NCBI RefSeq assembly: GCF_001921865.1
Contig: NZ_MSCT01000023.1
Coordinates: 1-64,000 of the forward strand
DNA length: 64,000 nucleotides
Source of the DNA: Pseudomonas chlororaphis
Lineage (GTDB): Bacteria > Pseudomonadota > Gammaproteobacteria > Pseudomonadales > Pseudomonadaceae
Direction of reading: 5' to 3'
Shown here: piece by piece, positions 43,629-51,552 of the stretch
How positions within the stretch are numbered: position 1 is the first letter of the stretch
Layout: each line of letters starts with the position of its first letter
Notes under the pieces: generated by a model
What the model saw: the letters and a program-made list of their open reading frames with translations, nothing else
Database searches by the model: none
Told to the model about the DNA's origin: nothing
Position numbers and translations under genes: made by a program

Positions 43629-44954
43629 ATGCTCCGCCTGACGCTACAACTCTACTGCGCAGGGGTGTGGAGCGACGCCATGACCCTGAGCTTCGACAGG
43701 CCTGAAGAGGGCCTGGCCAGCCCTTGCAGCTTTGGTTACGTGCCGCAGTATCTGGTGGATAACCTGGAGGCAGTGACCAGCCCGCTGGCCAGGTCCGTCA
43801 GTGCGCAGATACCTCTGGGTTGGGAGCCTTGGCGAGAAGCCCAGGCCCCGGCATTCCTGTATGACATTGCCCCTGCGGGCGCAGCCAAACGCTTTCTGCT
43901 CACCCACATGGGGCGTGAACGACCTGACGATTTGGCCCCCGATTTGTTCCTGTTGGCTCGATCCACACCAGCGCCGATCGGCAACCTGCGGATCAAGGAG
44001 TCACTGGCGGCCCTGGGCGGACGTCCGGCCCAGGGCTTCTCGCGAGAAGACGTGGTTATCCGCGACAACCGCTTTCTTGAGTACGCCCATGAGCAGGGCG
44101 CGGCGATTGGCGGGGCCACGGGGGCGGGCGGGGAAGCGCCCAAACTGCTGCTGACCGAAAGCCATGAGGGGCTGCTGTACCCCGATGCGGTACTCGACGA
44201 TGGGTTGGCGGTTCAACACTGGTTCGTGAAGTTTCCTCGTAACCGGGCGACGCAGAACGACTGCGACATCCTCAGGAGCGAGTTCCACTATTACCGGGCG
44301 CTGCAGCAACTGGGAGTCGACACGGTGCCGGCCCAGGGCCTGGCTCTGGAGGAGGCTCGCAAACCCAGCCTGTGGATGCAGCGCTTTGATCGCCGAGTGG
44401 CAGGGGCAAGCGTCGAGCGCATGGCGGTGGAGTCGATCTATTCCCTGGCGGGGCTGGTCGGTTACGGCCACGGCATGCGGCACACCGAGGTGCTTGGGAT
44501 CCTGGCCGAGCTTTGGCGAGTCACGGGCCAGGAATCGTCGATTCCGGAGCTGGTGGCGGACTACCTGCGCCGGGACCTGCTCAACAAGATCCTCGGCAAC
44601 TCGGACAATCATGGGCGCAACACCTCGATCATCCGCACCGAGGACGGGGTGCGGCTGGCGCCGATCTACGATCTGGCCCCCATGGTCATGGACGACGAGG
44701 GCATAACCCGAACCATCAAATGGCCCGGGCGCATGGAAGTGGCGGGCGACGTGGACTGGCGCCTGGTGTGCGCGAGCCTGAAGCCGCTGCTCGATCCGGA
44801 AGCCGCCCTGACGCGTCTGCGCGAGGATGCCGAACACCTGCGGGCCCTGCCGGACTTGCTGAGCGCCAGTGGCTTGCCCGAGGTCACCCTGAATCACCCG
44901 CGCATTCACTTGCGCCATCTGGATCGACGCCTGCAGGAGTGGGGACTGCGATGA
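43629..44954 (+). CDS. hipA: HipA-family serine/threonine kinase toxin
   Basis: A 441-residue HipA, the same length as E. coli HipA. It has an N-terminal couple_hipA domain (about 1-110) and a HipA_C kinase with ATP-binding Lys201 in FVKFPRN, catalytic NSDNHGRN (Asp326, Asn331) and metal-binding Asp348 in YDLAP. The loop that carries Ser150 in E. coli reads GATGAGGEAPK, with Thr but no Ser in the first positions. HipA toxins phosphorylate aminoacyl-tRNA synthetases and drive persistence. The gene order hipA then hipB is reversed relative to E. coli hipBA, and the ATG of hipB overlaps the hipA stop. Confidence 0.88.
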   Translation: MLRLTLQLYCAGVWSDAMTLSFDRPEEGLASPCSFGYVPQYLVDNLEAVTSPLARSVSAQIPLGWEPWREAQAPAFLYDIAPAGAAKRFLLTHMGRERPDDLAPDLFLLARSTPAPIGNLRIKESLAALGGRPAQGFSREDVVIRDNRFLEYAHEQGAAIGGATGAGGEAPKLLLTESHEGLLYPDAVLDDGLAVQHWFVKFPRNRATQNDCDILRSEFHYYRALQQLGVDTVPAQGLALEEARKPSLWMQRFDRRVAGASVERMAVESIYSLAGLVGYGHGMRHTEVLGILAELWRVTGQESSIPELVADYLRRDLLNKILGNSDNHGRNTSIIRTEDGVRLAPIYDLAPMVMDDEGITRTIKWPGRMEVAGDVDWRLVCASLKPLLDPEAALTRLREDAEHLRALPDLLSASGLPEVTLNHPRIHLRHLDRRLQEWGLR

Positions 44955-45301
44955 GTACAAGCCTGGAAGAGCGCGGCGCGCTGATCGACAACATCCAGCA
45001 GGAGCTGGCTGCCGGCCGCTTGCCGCTCGGCGATGCGGTCAGGCGCCTGCGCACCGAAGTCACGGGGCTGCATCAGAGCCAGTTCGCCAGGATGTGCCGG
45101 ATTTCCCTGCGCACCCTGATCCACATCGAGCATGGCGACGGCAATCCGACCCTCAAGTCGTTGAACGCCGTGTTCAAGCCCTTCGGTATGCAGATGGGGG
45201 TGGTGAAAGTGCAGAAAACCAGCCGCGCCCGCTCGCTGCTCAATGATCTCGAGCGCCTGGACAAGGGCCCGGGCATGCCCGGACCCGCGGTGCCCAACTG
45301 A
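44951..45301 (+). CDS. hipB: HipB-family XRE antitoxin/repressor
   Basis: 116 residues from the ATG at 44951, overlapping the hipA TGA. A helix-turn-helix of the XRE type spans about 40-90 (HQSQFARMCRISLRTLIHIEHGDGNP), followed by a basic linker and a disordered tail ending PGPAVPN, like the HipB C-terminal tail that controls stability. It should bind the four palindromes upstream of hipA and neutralise the kinase. It ends four bases from the converging permease gene. Confidence 0.85.
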   Translation: MSTSLEERGALIDNIQQELAAGRLPLGDAVRRLRTEVTGLHQSQFARMCRISLRTLIHIEHGDGNPTLKSLNAVFKPFGMQMGVVKVQKTSRARSLLNDLERLDKGPGMPGPAVPN

Positions 45302-45304
45302 GCC

Positions 45305-46141
45305 TCAACCGCGCCGCACGTAACCCTTGCCGTAATGCTTTTCCATCCGCGCCTGGATCAGTTCCAGGCCGATCGACAGCAGCCAGTAGATGATCGCCGC
45401 GGTGCTGAGCATCTCGATGTAGCGGTAGCTGGAGCGGCCGTAGGACTGGGCCAGGAACATCACTTCCCAGACGCCCATTACCGAGATCAGCGACGAGTCC
45501 TTGAGCATCGAGATGAACTGGTTGGTGGCCGGCGGGATGATGGTGCGCATGGCTTGCGGCAGGGTGACGTGCCAGAAGATCACGCGGTCGCGCATGCCCA
45601 GCGCCAGGGAGGCCTCGTGCTGGCCGTGGGGCACGCCGAGGATGCCGGCGCGGAAGATTTCGCTGAGGTAGGCGCCGTAGTTCAGCGACAGCGCGATGAT
45701 CCCCGCGGCAATGGCGCCCGGCACCACGCCCAGTTGCGGCAGGCCGAGGTAGATCAGCAGGATCTGGATCAGCAGCGGCGTGCCGCGAAAGAACGAGGCA
45801 TAGAAGCTGGCGATGCCAAAGGCCACGGCGCTTTTCGACAGCCGGGCGAGGGCGGTGACGAAGCCCAGCAGCGACGACAGCACGATCGAGCAGAGGCACA
45901 GGAACAGGGTCAGCGCCGCGCCCTGCAGGAAGCCGTTGGGGGCCAGGGCGATGCCGAGCAGGTTGGGCAGCTTGTCGAGGATGATCGAGAACTTCAGGTC
46001 GAAGCTCAGGAAAAAACCGCCGAACAGGCCGAGCATTCCGGCCCAGGTCAGGTACAGGCGTGTCCGGAAACCCAGGAGGCGCTTGATAAGCGGCTCAGCC
46101 ACCGGTTGCGGTGGCTGGGGGGCTGGCGGGAAAGAAGTCAT
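45305..46141 (-). CDS. Polar amino-acid ABC transporter permease
   Basis: A 278-residue HisM/GlnP-type permease with about five membrane spans. The ATPase-contact EAA loop reads EASLALGMRDRVIFWHVTLPQA. The ATG at 46141 overlaps the binding-protein stop by four bases. The N-terminal 60 residues are longer than in HisM and Pro-rich at the start. No ATP-binding protein gene is adjacent, so it must borrow one or the operon has been truncated by the neighbouring hip module. Confidence 0.9.
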   Translation of the reverse strand: MTSFPPAPQPPQPVAEPLIKRLLGFRTRLYLTWAGMLGLFGGFFLSFDLKFSIILDKLPNLLGIALAPNGFLQGAALTLFLCLCSIVLSSLLGFVTALARLSKSAVAFGIASFYASFFRGTPLLIQILLIYLGLPQLGVVPGAIAAGIIALSLNYGAYLSEIFRAGILGVPHGQHEASLALGMRDRVIFWHVTLPQAMRTIIPPATNQFISMLKDSSLISVMGVWEVMFLAQSYGRSSYRYIEMLSTAAIIYWLLSIGLELIQARMEKHYGKGYVRRG

Positions 46142-46959
46142 TGGCTGATGTCGGCGCCGATCCATTTTTGCGAGAGCTTGCCCAGGGTGCCGTCCTGCTT
46201 CAGCTGGGCGAACACTTCACGCACCTTGGCGTTCCACTGGGTGTCGCCTTTCTCGATGGCCACCGCGTTGGGCTCGGCGTACAGCGGCTCGCCGGCGAGC
46301 TTGAAGCGCGGGTCCTGGTCCAGGCGCGGCTGGGCGGTCACCAGGTTGGTGAGGATCGCGTCCAGGCGTACGCCGGCGCCCAGGCCGAGGTCCTGGAAGG
46401 CCACGTTGTCGGTGTCGTAGGGGGCGATCTGCACGTTCTCGAACGGGTATTGCAGTCGGGTGTCCTCGGCGCCTTCGATCACCAGGTTCTTGTTCAGGTA
46501 GCTCTCGTAGCTGGAGGCGCTAGTGAGGCCGACCTTCTTGTCGCTCAGGTCCTTGGCGCCGTGGATGCGCTCGTCCTTGGCGTTGACCACGATCACCGCG
46601 GGCGAAGCGTAGTACTGCACCGGGAAGTCGAAGACTTCGGCGCGGGCCTTGCTCGGGGTCATGGAGCAGATGCAGATGTCGTAGCGACCGCTCCAGCGGC
46701 CGGCGGCGATCACGTCCCAGGACGGGGTTTCCAGGCGCAGCTTCACTCCCAGTCTGTCAGCCACGGCCTTGGCCACGTCGACGTCGAAGCCATCGAGCTG
46801 GTTCTGATCGTTGAGGAACGAGAAGGGCGGGTAGCTTTCCATCAGTACGCCCACCAGCTCTTTTTTCTGTTCGATACGGTCCAGGGTGGCGCCGGCGAAA
46901 GCCTGGCCGGAGGCCGCGAGAAGCGTCAGGCCGAGGGCCAGCAGCGGTTTGAATGTCAT
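46138..46959 (-). CDS. Amino-acid ABC transporter substrate-binding protein
   Basis: A 273-residue SBP_bac_3 family protein with a signal peptide (MTFKPLLALGLTLLAASG, cleavage about AFA-GA). ESYPPFSFLNDQNQLDGFDVDVAKAVAD is the family start of the ligand cleft, with a conserved Arg in GRYDICICSM and the Asp in YDTDNVAFQDLG. It captures a polar amino acid for the overlapping permease. It is divergent from a homocysteine methyltransferase gene, so a methionine-related ligand such as S-methylmethionine is possible but unproven. Confidence 0.88.
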   Translation of the reverse strand: MTFKPLLALGLTLLAASGQAFAGATLDRIEQKKELVGVLMESYPPFSFLNDQNQLDGFDVDVAKAVADRLGVKLRLETPSWDVIAAGRWSGRYDICICSMTPSKARAEVFDFPVQYYASPAVIVVNAKDERIHGAKDLSDKKVGLTSASSYESYLNKNLVIEGAEDTRLQYPFENVQIAPYDTDNVAFQDLGLGAGVRLDAILTNLVTAQPRLDQDPRFKLAGEPLYAEPNAVAIEKGDTQWNAKVREVFAQLKQDGTLGKLSQKWIGADISQ

Positions 46960-47070
46960 GGGAATACCGAGCGGAAAAAAGGTTGTTATTAACTGAATGG
47001 TGCGTATTAAATAGTTATAAGAACGGCTCAGATAGTGAGTTATTTTCATAAGCATATGAGTAAAAAGCAT

Positions 47071-47970
47071 ATGAGCGCAGACAGCAGGGTGATTCTGGAT
47101 GGCGGCATGGGGCGTGAGTTGCAGCGGCGGGGGGCACCGTTCCGTCAGCCCGAGTGGTCGGCGCTGGCCCTGAGCGAAGCGCCGCAGGCGGTGGAGGCAG
47201 TGCACGCGGCGTATATCGAAAGCGGCGCCAACGTCATCACCAGCAACAGCTATGCGCTGGTGCCGTTCCATATCGGCGAGCAGCGTTTTGCCGCCGAGGG
47301 CCGGGCCCTGGCGGCGTTGGCGGGTGAGCTGGCGCGTCGGGCGGTGCAGGTTTCAGGCAGGGCGGTACGGGTTGCCGGCTCGCTGCCGCCGCTGTTCGGC
47401 TCTTACCGTCCGGACTTGTTCCAGGCATCCCGCGCCGCCGAGTTGCTGGCGCCGCTGGTTGACGGTCTGGCGCCCCACGTCGACCTGTGGCTGGCGGAAA
47501 CCCAGAGTTCCACGGTCGAGGCGCGGGCAATCCATGCCGGCCTGCCCAAGGACGGCAAACCCTTCTGGCTATCGTTCACCTTGCACGACGAGCATCCCGA
47601 CGAAGTGCCGCGCCTACGCTCCGGCGAACCGGTGGCGGACGCGGCGGCGGTGGCCGCCGAGCTGGGGGTACAAACCCTGCTGTTCAATTGCAGCCAGCCG
47701 GAAGTGATAGGTGCGGCGATCGATGCGGCACGAGCAACCTTCGAGCAGTTGGGGGTGAAGATCCATATCGGCGCCTACGCCAACGCCTTCCCGCCGCAAT
47801 CCAAGGAAGCCACGGCCAACGACGGCCTCGATCCGCTGCGCGACGATCTCGACCCGCCGGGTTATCTGCAGTGGGCGGCGGACTGGCGGCAACGTGGCGC
47901 CAGCCACCTGGGTGGTTGCTGCGGGATCGGGCCGGAGCACATTGCCGTGCTGGCGCAGAAGCTGGCGTAA
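47071..47970 (+). CDS. Homocysteine S-methyltransferase family protein
   Basis: About 299 residues from the ATG at 47071; ATG 47056 and GTG 47035 are also in frame (the two Met contexts are near repeats, HMSKKHMS). The Hcy-binding barrel shows ILDGGMGRELQRRG, ANVITSNSYA, zinc Cys in LLFNCSQPE and the Cys pair in GGCCGIGPEHI. It methylates homocysteine to methionine, probably from S-methylmethionine (MmuM-like). It is divergent from an amino-acid ABC transporter that may supply the methyl donor. Unlike the zinc-island enzymes it is a true zinc enzyme without a Zur box. Confidence 0.88.
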   Translation: MSADSRVILDGGMGRELQRRGAPFRQPEWSALALSEAPQAVEAVHAAYIESGANVITSNSYALVPFHIGEQRFAAEGRALAALAGELARRAVQVSGRAVRVAGSLPPLFGSYRPDLFQASRAAELLAPLVDGLAPHVDLWLAETQSSTVEARAIHAGLPKDGKPFWLSFTLHDEHPDEVPRLRSGEPVADAAAVAAELGVQTLLFNCSQPEVIGAAIDAARATFEQLGVKIHIGAYANAFPPQSKEATANDGLDPLRDDLDPPGYLQWAADWRQRGASHLGGCCGIGPEHIAVLAQKLA

Positions 47971-47972
47971 AA

Positions 47973-48041
47973 GCATCGCGAGCAAGCTCGCTCCTACAAG
48001 GCTGTGTGCTGAACCCTGTAGGAGCGAGCTTGCTCGCGATA
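47973..48041. repeat. REP pair after the methyltransferase gene
   Basis: GCATCGCGAGCAAGCTCGCT and its inverted mate GGAGCGAGCTTGCTCGCGAT in head-to-head orientation, separated by about 22 bases, between two converging genes. Confidence 0.85.
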
Positions 48042-48072
48042 GCGCCCGCTCAAGCCCCCGCTGGCTACCGGC

Positions 48073-48744
48073 TTACCCCCGGCACTCCGCCAACCCTTGC
48101 ACCTGCCCCGAGCCGCTCTGGTTGCTTTCGCTCAACCAGCGCTCGAACCCGGCGCCGACCTTTGGCCACTCCGTATCGAGGATCGAATACCAGGCGGTGT
48201 CGCGGTTCTGGCCCTTGACCACCATGTGCTGGCGGAACACCCCCTCGAAACTGAAACCCAGGCGTTCGGCCGCGTACCGTGAGCGGGCGTTGGCGTTGTT
48301 GCATTTCCATTCCAGGCGGCGGTAACCCAGGGCGAAGGCTTCCTTGGCCAGCAGGTACACCGCCTCGGTGCTTTTCGGCGAGCGCTGCATCGGCGCGCCG
48401 AAGGTCACGTGGCCGATCTCGATGCGGCCCTGGGCGGGAACGATCGACATCAGGCTGAGAATGCCCTGGACCTCGCCGCTGGCGCGGTCGATCACGCTGA
48501 AGAAATACGGATCGCTGTGGGCCGCGTGATTGTTCAGCCAATCGTTGAAGGCGCGGCGTTCGGTAAAGGGGCCGTAGGGCAGGTAGTCCCACAGCTTGGG
48601 GTCGGCGCCCGGGCCCTGGAAGGCTTTCCACAGGTCGTCGCCGTGGCGCGCCGGGTCGAGTTTTTCCAGGCGGATGAAGCGCCCTTCGAGCAGGGTGGTC
48701 GACGGCGGCGGCACGCCTTGCCAGTCGGCGAGTGAGGTCGGCAT
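48073..48744 (-). CDS. GNAT acetyltransferase (RimJ/YoaA-like)
   Basis: A 223-residue GNAT. The pattern GRFIRLEKLDPARHGDDLWKA and the late KCNNANARSRYAAERLGFSFEG, where the Asn and the ERLGF segment are typical of RimJ/RimL-type N-acetyltransferases, support the call. YFFSVIDRASGEVQGILSLM is the beta4 acetyl-CoA strand. Substrate unknown. It is separated from the second GNAT by 18 bp, so the leftward genes 49841 to 48073 form an operon. Confidence 0.87.
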   Translation of the reverse strand: MPTSLADWQGVPPPSTTLLEGRFIRLEKLDPARHGDDLWKAFQGPGADPKLWDYLPYGPFTERRAFNDWLNNHAAHSDPYFFSVIDRASGEVQGILSLMSIVPAQGRIEIGHVTFGAPMQRSPKSTEAVYLLAKEAFALGYRRLEWKCNNANARSRYAAERLGFSFEGVFRQHMVVKGQNRDTAWYSILDTEWPKVGAGFERWLSESNQSGSGQVQGLAECRG

Positions 48745-48762
48745 GGGGTTCTCCTGGAACGC

Positions 48763-49209
48763 TTAGAGGACTTTTCGAAATTGAATGAAACCCGGGCGTT
48801 CGGCGATCCGCTCGTAGAGCTGGATGGCCGTGGCGTTGGTTTCGTGGGTCAGCCAGTGGACCTTGGCGCAGCCGTCGACCTTGGCGGTGGCATAGACGAA
48901 CTCGATCAGCTGACGGCCGACCCCGGTGCCGCGTTGCTCCGGCGTCACCAGCAAGTCTTGCAGGTAGCAGGAGCTTTCGATGCTCCAGTTGGAGCGGTGG
49001 TAGATGAAATGCACCATGCCCACCGCCTGCTCGCCGTCCCAGGCCAGGGCGGCGTGGGTCGGCTCGGCCGGGTCGAGGAAACGTTGCCAGGTGCTGCGGG
49101 TCACCGCGTCGGGCAGCTCGGTTTCATAGAACCGCAGGTAGGCCTGCCACAGCGGCAGCCAGGCTGCGTGGTCGGCGGCGGTGACGGGACGGATCTGGAT
49201 CGGGCTCAT
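48763..49209 (-). CDS. GNAT acetyltransferase, small
   Basis: 148 residues from the ATG at 49209, which overlaps the stop of the PaiB-like gene by four bases. The acetyl-CoA loop is VTPEQRGTGVGRQLIEFV (about 88-105), with HWLTHETNATAIQLYERI as the second motif. This size and pattern fits spermidine/lysine-type small-molecule acetyltransferases. Together with the PaiB-like upstream partner it recalls the Bacillus paiAB pair, in which PaiA is a polyamine acetyltransferase. That link is an inference. Confidence 0.87.
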   Translation of the reverse strand: MSPIQIRPVTAADHAAWLPLWQAYLRFYETELPDAVTRSTWQRFLDPAEPTHAALAWDGEQAVGMVHFIYHRSNWSIESSCYLQDLLVTPEQRGTGVGRQLIEFVYATAKVDGCAKVHWLTHETNATAIQLYERIAERPGFIQFRKVL

Positions 49210-49841
49210 GGCTGCTCCTCGCGCATCAGGTTGGAAATGTGCTGGTCGTGGGGATCGGCGCTGGCGGCCAATCCATTGAGCACCCCGTCGATGTCGGCGG
49301 CGGTGCGGTTCTGGCTGAGTTTGCGTTTGCCCTCCAGACGCTGGATCGGCAGGGCGAAACCGACGATGGCGCGCAGCATGCTGTCCATGAACTCGGCGGG
49401 GGCGTCCTCGAATGTCCATGGGCTGGCGCGGCCGGCTTCATGCTGCCGGGTGAGGGCGCTGACCACCTCGCGGATGCGCTGCGGCTCGTGGAACACCTCG
49501 GCGCTGCCATAGGCGTGCACGCTCACGTAGTTCCAGGTCGGCACCACCTTGCCGTGCTCGGCCTTGCTCGGGTACAGCGACGGGCTGATGTAGGTGTCGG
49601 CGCCCGGGAAGATCACCAGGGCCTCGGCGCCGCCGGCCAGTTCCTGCCATTGCCCGTTGGCCCTGGCCAGGTGCCCGTAGAGGGTGCCGAAGGGGCCCTG
49701 GTCCGGGGCGAACAACAGCGGCAGGTGATTGGCCTGCAGGCCTTGCTCGCCATAGGTCACCAGGGTCGCCAGGCGGGTTTCCCCGATCAGCTTGTGCAGG
49801 GTGGGCAGGTCTTCTTCGGCAAAAGCGCGGGGTACGTACAT
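49206..49841 (-). CDS. PaiB-like FMN-binding family protein
   Basis: A 211-residue member of the FMN_bind_2/PaiB family: MYVPRAFAEEDLPTLHKLI at the N terminus, NHLPLLFAPDQGPFGTLYGHLARANGQW, and VVPTWNYVSVHAYG are its conserved parts. Annotated as a negative transcriptional regulator of sporulation/protease genes in Bacillus; in Gram-negatives a flavin-dependent role is likely. It heads an operon with two GNATs and is divergent from a MocR regulator, which probably controls it. Confidence 0.87.
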   Translation of the reverse strand: MYVPRAFAEEDLPTLHKLIGETRLATLVTYGEQGLQANHLPLLFAPDQGPFGTLYGHLARANGQWQELAGGAEALVIFPGADTYISPSLYPSKAEHGKVVPTWNYVSVHAYGSAEVFHEPQRIREVVSALTRQHEAGRASPWTFEDAPAEFMDSMLRAIVGFALPIQRLEGKRKLSQNRTAADIDGVLNGLAASADPHDQHISNLMREEQP

Positions 49842-49949
49842 GGAAAAATATCCTTGGCGAATGGCTGCATCCTAGGCAGGCTAATGGTCCGTTGTAAGAG
49901 CCATCTCCAGTCATTTTCATGGGTCCATTGGACCGATGAGAGGCCTTCC

Positions 49950-51512
49950 ATGAACAGTCCGACGCTGCCGCTTTCCTTCAACCCCGCCGGTATCGAGCTG
50001 GACCGCGGCCAGGGCCTCAGCCGCCAGCTGTACCAGGCCTTGCGCCTGCGGGTACTGGACGGCCGGTTGGCCAGCGGCACCCGTTTGCCGGCCAGTCGCG
50101 ACCTGGCCGCGGCCCTGGCGATTTCCCGCAACAGCGTGGTGCGCGCCTACGACCAGTTGTACGCCGAAGGTTTTATCGAAGGGCGGGTCGGCGATGGCAC
50201 CTATGTGGCGCAATTGCCGGAAAGCCGGCTGCCGATCAAGAAGCCCGCGGGAAAACTATCCACAAAAGTATCCACAGGGTTATCACCAGGCTTACCCACA
50301 GGGTTATCCACAAAAAGTTCGGATTTACCTGGGATTACATCCAGTAAAGTTATCCACAGCGCGGCCTTGGGGCGGGTCGAACAGCACCATTTGGCGTTGC
50401 CTCAAGGCGGTCCGCCGCGGGCTTTTCGGGTGGGAATTCCGGCTTTCGATCTGTTCCCGTTCGAGGTCTGGGCCAAGCTGAGCGCGGCTTTCTGGCGAAA
50501 ACCGGATATGAGTCAGCTGTGTTACGGCGATTCGGCCGGCGAAGAGCGGCTGCGCGGCCTGATCGCCGCCTACCTGCGCAGTTCGCGGGGCATGCAATGC
50601 AGCGCTGAACAAATTGTGATCACCAGTGGTGCGCAGCAGGGCATCAGCCTTTGTGCACAGTTGCTGGTGAACCCCGGCGACGGCGTGGCGGTGGAAAACC
50701 CCGGCTATCGGGCGGCGGGGCATGCCTTCGCGATTGCCGGCGCGCGCCTGCATGGCGTGGCGGTGGATAACGAGGGGTTCGACTGCGCGGCACTGGCGGC
50801 GCTGGGCGATTGCCGCCTGGCCTATGTCACGCCGTCCCACCAGTACCCCACCGGGGTGACCCTGAGCCTGGCCCGGCGCCTGGAGCTGCTGGCCTGGGCC
50901 GAGCGCAACGACGGCTGGATCGTCGAGGACGACTACGACGGCGAGTACCGCTACAGCGGCGCTCCGCTGGCGCCCCTGGCGGCCCTCGACCGGCAGGGGC
51001 GGGTGCTGTACGTCGGCACTTTCGGCAAGGTCGCGTTCCCGGCCTTGCGCCTGGGTTACCTGGTGTTGCCGCAGGCGCTGGTGCAGCCGTTCGCCCAGCG
51101 CCGGGCGCTGGATGTGCGCCATTCGGAGGTCAGTACCCAGGCGGTGATGGCCGAATTCATGGCCGCCGGGCATTTCCAGCGGCATATCCGCCGCATGCGC
51201 CGTGCTGCGCTGAGTCGGCGCGACGCCTTGCTGGCCGGCTGGCCGGTGGATATCCCCGGGGTGGGCACGTTGCCCAACGTGGCGGCCGGCCTGCATTTGA
51301 CGATCCCGGTGGCCAGCCTGGCCCGGGAACGCGAACTGGTGGCGCAGGCCGCGGCCGTGGGGGTCGAGATCAACGGCCTGAGCCACTACTGGTTGCCGGA
51401 TTCGCCGCTGCCGGAAGATCGGCGCGCCGGGTTGGTGCTGGGCTTCGCCGCGGTGCCCGAGGCCGATATCGCCGATGCCCTGCGCCGGTTGCGCCGGGCC
51501 TGGGGCGTGTGA
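49950..51512 (+). CDS. MocR/GabR-family PLP-dependent transcriptional regulator
   Basis: A 520-residue fusion: a GntR winged helix (about 10-85, with LPASRDLAAALAISRNSVVRAYDQLYAEGF), an interdomain linker (about 95-145) and a class I aminotransferase-like domain (about 150-515) with PLP Lys360 in TFGKVAFPALRLGY and DDYDGEYRY. It is divergent from the PaiB/GNAT operon with a 108-bp gap, so local control of that operon is likely. The linker is built of repeated LSTG-type units whose DNA forms a 12-bp periodic array of DnaA-box-like sequences (50256-50312). Confidence 0.9.
   Translation: MNSPTLPLSFNPAGIELDRGQGLSRQLYQALRLRVLDGRLASGTRLPASRDLAAALAISRNSVVRAYDQLYAEGFIEGRVGDGTYVAQLPESRLPIKKPAGKLSTKVSTGLSPGLPTGLSTKSSDLPGITSSKVIHSAALGRVEQHHLALPQGGPPRAFRVGIPAFDLFPFEVWAKLSAAFWRKPDMSQLCYGDSAGEERLRGLIAAYLRSSRGMQCSAEQIVITSGAQQGISLCAQLLVNPGDGVAVENPGYRAAGHAFAIAGARLHGVAVDNEGFDCAALAALGDCRLAYVTPSHQYPTGVTLSLARRLELLAWAERNDGWIVEDDYDGEYRYSGAPLAPLAALDRQGRVLYVGTFGKVAFPALRLGYLVLPQALVQPFAQRRALDVRHSEVSTQAVMAEFMAAGHFQRHIRRMRRAALSRRDALLAGWPVDIPGVGTLPNVAAGLHLTIPVASLARERELVAQAAAVGVEINGLSHYWLPDSPLPEDRRAGLVLGFAAVPEADIADALRRLRRAWGV
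50256..50358 (+). repeat. 12-bp tandem repeat forming a DnaA-box-like array within the MocR linker
   Basis: Nine-mers start at 50256 (CTATCCACA), 50268 (GTATCCACA), 50280 (TTATCACCA), 50292 (TTACCCACA) and 50304 (TTATCCACA), exactly 12 bp apart. A sixth, perfect TTATCCACA is at 50350. Two are exact DnaA boxes, three have one mismatch, one has two. In frame the 12-mers encode LSTK, VSTG, LSPG, LPTG and LSTK. Confidence 0.8.
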
Positions 51513-51552
51513 CGGTTTATACTCGCGGCCATTGTCTTTGCCGAGAACCCTT

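Noticed and set aside
50256..50358. 12-bp repeat array considered as a CRISPR or iteron plasmid origin
   Set aside because: Units are far too short and without spacers for CRISPR, are in frame within an intact gene, and no rep gene is near.
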